Positions 20,892-31,297 of a stretch of 64,000 bases of DNA are shown piece after piece. The translations under genes and the position numbers were made by a program. The stretch spans positions 620,001 through 684,000 of the forward strand of contig NW_026946365.1 in the NCBI RefSeq assembly GCF_035222375.1, given 5' to 3'. Within the stretch, counting starts at the first letter, position 1. The number at the start of each line of letters is the position of its first letter. Source of the stretch: Podospora pseudocomata (lineage: Eukaryota; Ascomycota; Sordariomycetes; Sordariales; Podosporaceae). The notes under the pieces were generated by a model. The model made no database searches, was not told the origin of the DNA, and saw only the letters and a list, made by a program, of their open reading frames with translations.

Positions 20892-22670
20892 ATATTTAAA
20901 TTGGGGCTTTTGCAACATTCGGCTTTTTCTTCTTTTGTGTTAAACAAACAGGCTCCAGGGTATCTGAATAGCTAGGGGGCATAGGAGACACGCATCTCAG
21001 ATCGCTGTCGATGGGTCCATTGATTCGGTGTGTACTCCGATATGATGATGACTGGGACGATAATGGAATATGTTGTTACGTGGTTGACCAAACAATTCTT
21101 CTCGAGAAGTTAGAAGTGTGGTATTCCTATTTGGCTCTGGGGACAGTTGGATATGACCTGAAAGAGGGCGAGGGAATGGATATTTCGAGACGCTTGGGAA
21201 GGCCTTTTGGTGATAAAACCGCGAGGGAGGGACAGTTTTGCCGCTGGCAGTCGGTAGGGGGGTGTTGTTGGTTGTTTGTAGTGCAGGTTTGTGTCAAATG
21301 AATAGAAGAAGACAGTCTTCATGGAGCTACATGGATGTCTAAAGTAAGATACTTGCCCGATGAAGACGTCATATAAGGCCAAAAGACTTTGAAGAGATAG
21401 TAACATAGGTGTCCTGAAGTATCTTAGCTTGAGAAGAAGATTACAAAGGTGCTGGTTGACCCAGGGGTTCAGAATACCGCAAGGCACGTAAGACTGGATT
21501 TTAGTATAATAGTCGTATTGGAAGGTTCCTGTAAGTGTCATGTTGGACCACATACGGACGGCCTTGTAAATTCCTATGTATTGAATGAAGTCTCAGGTCT
21601 AGCGGCGCCGCCAGATAATTGTCAGCCAAGGTGGTCGCCCAAGCCCCGGGCTTGCTCTCTCCAAACAGGAACTAGCAGATATGCTGGATGAGGTGTTGGG
21701 CAAGCCGAGTGCGTTGGCATTGTATTGGTTAGATCAAGACGGAGCTACATGAGGGACCCACGATGAAGGCACAGCCTTTTTGGGCGTCCAATGGCATTGG
21801 GGTTCCCATGTTACTAGATAAGTATCTGCGGCAGTCACCTGGTAACTCGTAGGGACAATTCTGGTACCTGCGGCACTTATCTTGGGCAGATTCCAGCCGC
21901 ATCTCTAACATACCCTATGTCTGTTAGGTGGTGCCCTGTGCGCCGGACCGACCTACATAAACATTGGACATCATGAAGGGTAGTGGCAGAAAGTGGCGTG
22001 GAGTCACCACAGGGAACAATCTATAACTTCTGTATTCACTCTTCTCCGTCTCCTATTTTCTCTATATGTGGCAGGATATTTAGACGGGGCCGGCTATTGG
22101 AACTGCAAGATGTCCTATGAACCGGTGATCAGGGTGTTGTTAACTAGCTGTTCTCTGTTGGGCGATGGTGTTCTTGGGGATATTTTCTAGGGTGCTGCCG
22201 GCTGTATGTAAGGATAGAAGCCAAAAGCAGTGCTTAATACCAAATAACACAACCCTCCCAACTGAGCCTGTTGAGCTTGTTAATACGGAAAAACAAATGA
22301 TGAAGGGACAAGGCCATATTGATCACAACAGTTTTATTCTACAAAGACACCCTGCCGACTCCTAGCAGAGCCCACAAGAGGCAGATGTCTAGTTAAAACA
22401 ACCCGGAAACAACCAAACATAAAAGATACAGTAAATCCTGATAAAAAGAACTCCAAACGACCATGCCAAAACCCAAGACCAAAGAATTCCACACCAAATC
22501 CAAACCAAGAGAATACCTCAAGTAATCCCCCCCAAAAATGATCCCGAATAATGCTTGAACCACCAGCTAGGTCCACATCGAAATTAATGCCCCAAGCCAA
22601 AGACCCCTCTTTTTTTGTTTTGAAAATGTCCAAGCATGCAAAAGAAACTCCCCCTATGGTACACCCCTAC
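20892..22670. other. Intergenic region between the tandem island and the GH18 gene
   Basis: No supported gene. Open frames of up to 147 codons on the minus strand (21110-21553) look non-coding: no family motif and no composition typical of fungal proteins. A fourth copy expected at about 21.9 kb from the regular spacing is not visible. Confidence 0.4.
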
Positions 22671-25600
22671 CTAACCAGTCAAAGTCCCATTTAATCCCCC
22701 CTTAACCCACCCCAGCAACGACCTCCCCCCCTCCAGATTCTCAAGCCCCTCCGGCCCGTCAAAAACCATCACGCCGCCAAGGTTAAACAGCCCGCTCAGT
22801 CCCAGCTGTCGTAGCTGACTGGCAAGCGACCCCGCAGCTTGCGCGCCTCCCAGTTTGGTGTAAGCACTCGGGGCGGCCTCGACCCAGGCGGGGATCCCGA
22901 TCAAGAACTTCGTCCCCGCGATCGCCACCTTGGAGCCGCCTAGGGCGAGGATGCCATCTGTTATGAGACGGGTCCTAGAAAAGCAAGCGTTGTTAGCACT
23001 CTTGTGAGTTTGGAGACAAAGGGGGTTTGGGGTGCCGCCCCTTCCTTGCGCCTTCCTCTGATAGTCAAGGTTGCTCCTTCCCCTATCCTACCGTTCCTTC
23101 CTCTCTAACCAGGGAATTTGCTCAAAACAGGAAGGAACACGGACGGGACAAACCGCCCCAAAAAAGGGGGAAGGAGCAAGCAACATCCCCAAACCCAACA
23201 GAGGGAAGGAATACCACTACCACCTCCTCTAGAGAAAAAAGAAAGAAGCAAAACTCACCATGAAAGAATCGACGTCAAGAAATTCTCACCCCCAATCTCG
23301 CACCGTCCGGTGTCGTCTCCTCCAAAGAATCTCGGCCAGATAAAGTTGGCTTGGGCGAGGTACCCAATCGGGATCGACCTGTCGGGCGAAGCACACCCGG
23401 GAGCAGCAGACAAATAATACATCTTTGAAGTGTCTTGCAAGAAGTTGAAGCGCATCGTCGCTGCGAAGGTGCCCCAGTAGTTGGGGGAGGAGTCGAGTTT
23501 TGCTGGTAAGAGAAAGGGGTTAGTTGTCATGAAGAAAGAGGGGAGGTGGTTGAGAGGGGGGAGAGGGAAAAAGGGGTAGAGCGGTAATGTGTTAATGTGC
23601 AAAAGGGGTAATATGTTATTGTTGTAATGTGATAATGTGGCAAAGGAGACTTACCAAGATCAAACCCATCCACCACCGCCGTCCCAAACGGCCTCAACCC
23701 ATTCACAAACTCATAACCCCTCGTCGTCGCCGGCGTCACCGGCCCAAACAGCTCCCACAACTTGTTCGCAAACTGCTGCGCCTCGCTCTCCGACCTCAGC
23801 ACCAACGAGCTACCGCCCCCACCCAGCGACACCAGAACCTTCTTCCCGTGCGTCGCCTGGCAAGTCTTAATGTCCTCCTCCAACTGCGCGTAGTAGTCCA
23901 ACCCCGGAGAAAAAAGCCGCTGATACCCAGTCTTGACGCCCTTGATCACAGGCGCGAGCGTCAGTCTGGGCAGCCCGCTGTTTTGGTAGCTGATGTCTGT
24001 GACGAAGCCGAGGATGACCAGATCAACGTTGGGATCGGCACAGACGTCAGCGAGGGAGATGCGCTCAGAGGCTTGTGATTGCCCGTAGTAGACTGCCACG
24101 TTGGAGTTGGACATGGCGTTGAATCGGTAGCCGCCCTGCGGGGTGGCTGGGCTGGTCGGGGGAGGAAGGAGGGACGTGAGGATGTTGGGAACAGAAATGG
24201 GAGGACCTAAGTTGATGAATGGAGGTGACCGAGTAGTGGTCAGCGTCGGGATGGCGGTAGGAAGGGGTGGGAATGTTATGGTCGGGAGGGCGGTGAGAGG
24301 GTTGGGGAAGAGGGTTGCAATTGGGGGGAATGGTAAGATAGAAAAGGTTGGCAGCTGGACGGATGGATTTGGGAAAGGTGGGAAAGGCAGAATGGAGAAT
24401 GTCGGCTCCGGCAAAAGCAGAGGCTCGAGTGAGCTGAGGAGACTTGGGATGGCCGAGGGAAGGGAACCGACTGCAGCACCAATCTCGCTGAGCAGGCTAG
24501 GCAAGATAGGGGCACCAGTCGGAATGGGAATGTTGTTGCCGATGGGTTGGGTGATGGCTGGCGTCTGGATGGGAACCAACCCATTAATGACAGCGATAAG
24601 ACCAGGAACCAACGGGGTTTCGGTTGCAACAGCTTGGGAGAGCTGGCTCAAAATGTTGGGGAGGACCGCCTGGACCGGAGGAGGGATAAAAAGGGGAGGG
24701 ATGGTCACGGCAGGTATGGCAATTCCTGAAGCTGTGAAGCCCGAAGGATCAACGGTGAGGTCAATGAGTGCTGGAATTCCCACAGTACCAACAACGGGGA
24801 GATTGGCCGAGATGCCACCGACGAAGAGGGTCAGGCCGGGTGCTGGCGAGACGATGACCCCAGGGAGCGGAGTGCCCGGAATCGTAACTCCAGGCAGTAG
24901 AGTCTCGGGCAAAGTTGGCAACGACACGCTTGGGAGTGATAGACTGGGTAAAGACACAATCGGCAAGGTGAGAGAGAGGTTCGGTAATGAGATGGTCGGT
25001 AAGGTGAGGCTTGGGAGTGAGACGCTCGGCAAAGACACCGCTGGCAACTTCAAACTCGGAAGCGTCACACTCGGGAGAGATACGCTCGGGAGAGATACGC
25101 TAGGGAGAGATACGCTCGGAAGAGATACGCTCGGAACAGATATGCTAGGGACCGAAATGCTTGGGACCGAGATGCTCGGGAGAGACGCGCTGGGCAACGA
25201 GATCGATGGCAGTGTGGGAACCGGCGGAAGGGTCAGGACTGAGAGAGACGGCACCTGGACGGATGGTGCCGACACAGACGGCAACGACACAGACGGCAGC
25301 TGAATCGAGGGAGTTGACGGGAGGGTCACCGCCACCGTCGGCGGAGGAGGTAACGTAATCGCTGGGATACTGAGCCCAGGAACCGTCAGACTGATCGCTG
25401 GGCTCAGGCCAAGCGGAAGGTTGGCCGAGGCAGCAATGGTCACGCCTGGAAGCAACTCGCTGGGAATGACCTCGTTGAGCACCGACGAGATGGCACCCTC
25501 GAGAGCCGTCAACCCCTGGATGATGATAGGCACCGGGCCCGCAGTTACAGTGGTAAGCCTTGTTATCGTCACAGTAAGAAACCCGGCGATGGGAACTGTA

Positions 25601-26223
25601 GTCGTTGCGATGCAGAGTGTGGTCGTAGCCAACCCGAGACCTGTTCCGAGAGGATAGCCGATGTTCGACAGAGCGCTCAAAACTGCCTCGGGAGAGTATT
25701 GTCTGATAGTGGTGGGTTCGGCAGCCCTGGGAAGCGCTGGGGATAGAACTGGTGGAAGGAGGAGGTCAAGCACACTATCAAGGAGCCTGGTGACGGCCGG
25801 AACCACTCCGCTGAGGTCGCCAATGAGGATGTCGAGGAGTTTTAGCTGTCTTGGCTGGTTGAAAGACGCAAAGTATTCGAGGGTTTTCTCAGGGGTGCCG
25901 AACATCGCCAGCAGGCTTGGGTCGGCTTGACGTTTCTCTAGCTGCCCTTCGGAGTTGTCTGATACGGTCGAAGGTGTGTATTGATCATGGTCTGATTGAC
26001 GCTTCTCCAGCGCTTCTTCTGGGAGAATCGGTGTAATCAGCCCTTCTACCAGACCCCCGATGTCAAGTTGGCGCTTCTTCAGAGAATCTTTAGACGCATC
26101 GTCACCGGCACTGGGGACGTCATGGAGGACTGGGGCGGGTACTGGGGCTGCTTGGTCCAAAGGAGCAGCTGCGACCGACAGACCGCCGAGGGCGAGTGTG
26201 CTGTAGAGAACAAAGTATTTCAT
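22671..26223 (-). CDS. Secreted GH18 chitinase-like protein with long repetitive N-terminus, catalytic acid missing
   Basis: Minus-strand exons are 26223-23655, 23502-23259 and 22974-22671; introns of 152 and 284 nt keep frame, for 1,038 residues. A signal peptide (residues 1-20) is followed by three Lys-Arg-Gln sites at 50-52, 74-76 and 97-99, resembling Kex2 cleavage sites. Residues about 270-480 are Ser/Leu/Pro pentapeptide repeats, and the whole region to about 690 is low in charge. The GH18 domain occupies about 705-1038: NVAVYYGQS at its first strand, LVILGFVTD, and the substrate motif KVLVSLGGGG. At the active site the family motif DGxDxDxE is replaced: splicing gives DGFDLAKLD, so the second Asp and the catalytic Glu are absent. 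Reading through the intron (DGFDLGKS) does not restore them. This suggests a chitin-binding or structural wall protein and not an active chitinase. Confidence 0.78.
24900..25320 (-). repeat. 15-nt coding repeat array (Ser-Leu/Val-Pro-Ser-Val/Ile)
   Basis: Degenerate 15-nt units encode a five-residue period, best preserved between about 25063 and 25200 on the minus strand, where near-identical units such as SLPSV and SVPSI follow one another. They lie in the N-terminal half of the GH18-like protein. Such arrays are prone to copy-number change and are typical of fungal wall-associated proteins. Confidence 0.75.
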
Positions 26224-28306
26224 GATGGGTTGTCGTTCCTAGCCACCATGGCTCTGCTTGATGATCCCAAGCTTCTCTCCCATGGATGCCTTCATGATGG
26301 CATATATACGACGGGCCGTCCCGTACAATCAACCATGGACCTGGGAGTGATTTCGAGAAAACGCGTCCAAATATTTCCTTCAGACGCGTGAAATGGAATG
26401 CCTCTGCCATTCTTTAATTCGATTGCTATATGTACGATGGTAGACATAATGGTGCGATATTGTCCCTCCTGCCCAGCCCAATTTTGTGATAGATTTCTCC
26501 GCATCACGGCAAGCTGTCTTGACTCCTGGAATGCGGCCAGTTCGCGTGCTCCCGAATGGCTAAGAAGACGGTCCGCTCATGTAGGGAGTGATCTTTGGCC
26601 ACCGATAACTGTCGGCTGTCTTGATATATAGGGACCAATGCCATGTAAGCGGAAAAGGAAGAAAGATCCCGAACGACAAGGCAGTGTACATGGCTACAGT
26701 ACACTGTGTTCGATGCATGATGCACTCGCATCTCCATCAATGTATGGTGTTTCGACTGTTATCCAGTCCGGCTTGAGCCACTTGGTCAAAGCTGCGATGT
26801 ACGGGTTTGGTGGTGAGGATATCAGACGAAAGTGGTAAAAAAGTCTGAGGAGGTTTCATGATGCCGTGGGGGAGGTCTGAAACATGCCGCCGAAGAAGTG
26901 ATGTTGATCAATTGCAGACACCGGCAGATTTGGGTGAACGGTTTGGACGCGAGCCACTTTTGGTGTCGTGTCGGTTTGTCTCCCCGCGGAGAGCTCAATC
27001 AGTTGGCGCGACGAGAGAAAGGAGAGAGACGAGGGGAGACCAGAAGAGGGGGGCGGGTGCAGACTCTCGGCGATGCTGAACTGAGGTTGGCATTGTTGTG
27101 TCCTACCCCATTTCCATTTCCTGTGCGTTACTCTACGCTCGTTGGAGGTTTGGTTGGGTCACATCGACTCTCCCCTCTCCGGTTCCGCACACAAAGAAAA
27201 ACTGACCCCATTCCGGCCGTCAACAAGAGTGGGAAACTGGGGGGCAGTTGACGATTGATGATCTCGATTCTTGAGTCGAAGTCGATGATAAAGAAGGTCA
27301 AAGAAGGATGGCGTGGATGGTTACCTAGTCGCTGAATTGGTCAGCTTCGGAGGCCCATCCATGTGTCGGTACGGCGTGAGACCTTTTTTTTCAGGTGGTG
27401 GATGCGACGGCCCAATCCCAAGATACCAAAAATGGGTTGGGAGACTGGCCGTGTGGCCTGTGCCGGGGAGCGAGGAGGTCACGGTGCGTGATGAAATCCA
27501 CGACTCGAGCAATCTGGCATAGCGTCATTCCAGTACCCTAGATATCTTCAAAATCCAAAATCCAAAATCATGCCCAGTCTTTTTGTGTGTACGGTCAGGT
27601 GGGCTGAGGTGGTGTGTGGCTGCTGCTGTATCGTGCTGAGAGAAGCCTAAAAACCTGCACCTCCAGGGCAAACTCTGGCGAAAAAGATGGGACTGGTGAT
27701 GATCCGGAAAGAAGGGGAAAGGAGCGCAATTTGACGAGTGCGCAGCCTCCAATGAATGGGAGAGCCGATGATTGGTTGACGTGAGGTACAGAGGTACTTA
27801 GGGTTGGGGTTATGTACCGAGAACCAGGCCCCAGAAAAATCCAAGACGAGACTCCCTTGCTGTTGTTGGAGACTCCGCGCAGTGTCCCCCTCGGTTCGTG
27901 CGAACAAGTCGACTGCCCGACCTTATTCTTTGGCAGCATGAAGGCAAAACAGGTGGACAGCCCGCCGCCTCACCATGGCTGCGAGGGCTCCAAACTTTTC
28001 AACCATTCCCATTCCCATCGTTCCCATTCTCTCTCTCCTACAACACTTCCCGATGCCCATCATCACCACAATCCATTATCACCACCCTCACCAACCACCA
28101 CCTCATCACCACCACCAGCCCTCCCCGTCAGCAATAATATTAGCCTGCGCCAGGAATAACGTGCAAAGCTGAGCTGCACACACACAACCAGCAATTCACC
28201 GCATCACCGCCCCGACAAAGCAAAATTTCCAACCAGCCAACCACCACTTCTTCCATCACCAACTCCAACGCCCACCACAACGTCGTCGGCTTTTCTGTTG
28301 GGCGTC
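26224..28306. other. Divergent intergenic region between GH18-like gene and ies4
   Basis: It should contain promoters for both neighbours. No coding frame is supported. The segment before ies4 (about 28000-28300) is rich in CCA/CAC/TCA and poor in G, typical of a fungal leader. Confidence 0.45.
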
Positions 28307-29178
28307 ATGGCTCCTTCCAGCAAGAGCGCCGCTGCGGCCAAGGATCGTAGAAAGTCCAACAACAACTCAGCTGGTCTCGTCACCCTCAGAGTTCCCAGCG
28401 CCAAGCTCCGAGCTATCGTCGACCCAGATTACGTGAAGGAAGATTCGCCAGTCAAGGAGTCGCCTGCCACATCGACGACGCTCCCGGCTGCGACGGTGAA
28501 TTCCACCACCGAAAACGCGTCGGATTCGAGCCCCAATACTCCAGCCGCCGGCACACCTGCACCCCCCTCTGTGAGCATGGGCCCTCCCGCCGAGGGTCCC
28601 AAGAAGAAGGGCGTCAAAAGAGGTGCGGCTGCTCTCAACGGAGAGCCCAAGGTCCGTGGGAAGCCTGGCCCCAAGAAGAAGCAGAGACTGTATGTCACCC
28701 TTCCATCATTCATCCCATCATCACTGACTGCCCCTTTACCTGATGCATTGCTGACACATTACACAGTGAGGATGGAACCATCGAAGGCGGTAGAGCCAGT
28801 CTCGGAGCTCACAAGCTCGGTCCCAAGGCCAACCAAGGTGCTATCAATGCTGGCCTTCGCGCCCTCGACCGATCTGGCAAGCCCTGTCGCAAGTGGAGCA
28901 GAGGCGGCTTCACCATGAAGAGCTTTACGGGCGTTGTCTGGGAGATCCCACGCTGGGTCGCACCTCCCAAGATCTCGCCCGAGACTTCCACAGACTCATC
29001 ATCAGCTCCAGTCTCGGTCGACGGCAGCAGCAAGGAGAATAAGGACAGTGCCAGCCAGCAACTCAAGAGCGACACAAGTAACAATGGCGGCGACATCGAG
29101 ATGACCAGCGCTCCCAGCATCAGTGCTGCTCCCTCCCCAGCGCCACCGGCACCTGCTCCTATCGCCGCCGCCTCTTAA
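28307..29178 (+). CDS. ies4: INO80 chromatin-remodelling complex subunit Ies4
   Basis: A nuclear subunit of the INO80 remodeller, in yeast a target of the DNA-damage checkpoint. Exons are 28307-28689 and 28767-29178. The 77-nt intron has GTATGT and CAG ends and joins KKKQRL to EDGTIEGG in frame, giving 264 residues. The start is ATG 28307; the upstream in-frame TTG is not used. Recognisable family features are LVTLRVPSAKLRAIVDPDYV near the N-terminus (about residues 24-43), a basic GKPGPKKKQRL segment, and the conserved C-terminal block HKLGPKANQGAINAGLRALD, RSGKPCRKW and GGFTMKSFTGVVWEIPRW. The rest is Ser/Thr/Pro-rich and disordered. The C-terminus is Ala/Pro-rich. Confidence 0.88.
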
Positions 29179-29276
29179 ATCATCATTGAACCATTCTATG
29201 CTGTCAGCGAGTTCATTCGTTTAATAATCCCTTTCTAACAACATGGCGAATCACGGGATATGATTTGCATCAGCCA

Positions 29277-29312
29277 GCACAGCACAGCACAGCACAACAC
29301 AGCACAGCACAC
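29277..29312 (+). repeat. AGCAC pentanucleotide microsatellite
   Basis: About seven units of AGCAC with one AACAC variant, about 100 nt after the ies4 stop and so probably in its 3' UTR. Confidence 0.8.
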
Positions 29313-30356
29313 AGCCTTGGGCGTTCCGGTTTCTTTTTCAGGTGTAATTGGTGGGGGCGTTCTGATTGCTTTTACTTTTCACTTTTCATTGCACCAGGTG
29401 TCACACAGGGCGAGAGCAGGCAAGGCAAAAACTGGAACAGGGGGGACGGCGACGGAGCGGCCGTTTGCTTCGTCTGGGGTTCATCATGACGCACTCGCCA
29501 GTCAGGTTCAGTGTGTGGCAAGGCGTTTAGGAGCACAAGGGAAAGATGGTTTGGGGTTTGGGAGAGACAGGAGAGACAAACAATTGAGTGACTGTATATT
29601 AGGGTTGTTGATAGGATGGAAATGGAGTTTGGCCTTCCCCGCCGTAAGACAGAGAAGAGGCAGGCAGGGGAACAATGAGGCAAGGGGATAGATCTTTTTT
29701 CACTTGGTGCTCATCAAGCATCGTTTGTCGGTTTCGTGATTGGGAATTTTAATGTCTGCAAAGTGTCGGGGTTGCCGGAAAACCAGGCGTTCTTCCATGG
29801 CGATGGCATTTACAACTTGGGCATCGGTGTTGAAAATACAATGAATCAACAAACGCCTTTCATTGTTCACTTTATGATCAATATTTACACGGTGCAAAGA
29901 TGGACACAATAAAGAAGGAAACCCCAGCAAACTTGGATCGGATGAATGCTCCAGGTCATCTGGTCAAAGAGGTTCTTTATTTCACAACACCTTGGCTCTG
30001 CTCTCAGGCCCAGGGGATCATTCATCCGGTATGACTCGGGAAAGGCCGTCCACATAAAATTCAAAATAAAAACCGCATAGAAAAATAAAAAAAAACCTGT
30101 GGGGTTTTGTTCGGCCATGACCAGGCGGTTACGTACGAATGAAGGATGGTGATGTTGGGCAAGCAGAGACAGTAGTGAGAGAAAATCCCCCGATCTGATT
30201 TAGAGTGATCAATTTTGGGGCGTTGAGTGGTTGCAGGTTTGAGAAAATGAGCAGTCAGCTTGTGCCTCTTCCTGTGTGCTTCCTCTTCTGTGTCTTTTCC
30301 GGTTTTGGTTTTAGTTCTTGGTTCACCACATCGCCATTGCATGGCAGGATTACGTC

Positions 30357-30379
30357 GAGAGAGAGAGAGAGAGAGAGAG
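30357..30379 (+). repeat. GA dinucleotide microsatellite
   Basis: An uninterrupted run of about eleven GA units in non-coding sequence. Confidence 0.85.
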
Positions 30380-31297
30380 GTACGGAGGTACCTCGCTATA
30401 TTCCGTGCCAGTGGCATCAAGTAAAGATGCCTCAGGTTGCTGTCGGTGAGGCTTTCACTTGATTGGTTGGCGAGGTTGGGGAATTCCAGTTCAGCAAACT
30501 TGTCACGATTATCTGTGAGAATAGCAGGAGAACACATATCTGTAGACAGCTTGAATGAAATGTTCGACTCCTCCCCTGATGAATCCGAACATCGGAACAA
30601 GTCGACCCCCCAAAAGATGACGACGATAAGGCAAGTGTGTCGTGAGAGAGAGAACGCTTTGGCCACTCACCCACTGTGGAACTTGTGGGTCTCCATAGAG
30701 ACAAGCGTTGGGGGAGACCCCATGATCCCGCCAGTGCCCACTGCCCGCCCAGAATCTCCACTGAAACGCCAGATAGGGACCCGCACTTGCTGCCAGAAGC
30801 GACGTCCCGGGCACCTCACAGGCAATGATTGACCCGACTTGATTAGAAAGACAATCAGAACAGAACCGAGAAGCAACAACCTCGATTGATTGATCCTCAC
30901 CGCGGCTTTCCCCAAACATATTCCCTCCCTCCAGTAACTACCAACCTAGCCAACGCAGCCATCAAAACCACCTCTGCTAAAGACGCCGGGTCCTAGAATC
31001 TATGACATAGCGTCCCAGCGACAAGAAAACCGAGGGCACCTAGTACCGCTTGAACTGTCGACACACACACACCTCACCAGCTACGCACAACGCCCCAATT
31101 ACCGTAAAGCTATAAGCCCCCTTCAACCACCGTATAACACGTTGTCACTTTACGAGGTACGGGGCTCAGGTGGCCGGCTTGCGGTCTGGAGATCCTGCCG
31201 TCGTCGTTGTCGCCGCCCAAGAGCTCGGTAGTGACCAGCTCCACCCCTCCCTGTTCTTTCTCCCCCTCAGCTGCTCCAGCTGTTGCCACCCCTCACC

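Larger units (their letters stand above)
29179..31297. other. Intergenic region between ies4 and gid1
   Basis: No gene is supported. It contains an AGCAC repeat at 29277-29312 and a GA repeat at 30357-30379. Minus-strand frames at 30500-30920 contain GTGAGT donors and one hydrophobic start, but no model was convincing. A CA run at about 31063-31072 lies in the gid1 upstream region. Confidence 0.45.

Noticed and set aside
24143-25303. 386-codon plus-strand open frame opposite the GH18-like repeat region
   Set aside because: It is the antisense image of the pentapeptide repeats, giving Gly/Asp/Leu/Thr periodicity. The minus-strand reading has the signal peptide and the GH18 fold.
30500-30920. 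Possible small two-exon minus-strand gene with a hydrophobic start and GTGAGT donors
   Set aside because: Three different frames compete, no acceptor gives a convincing product and no family motif appears.
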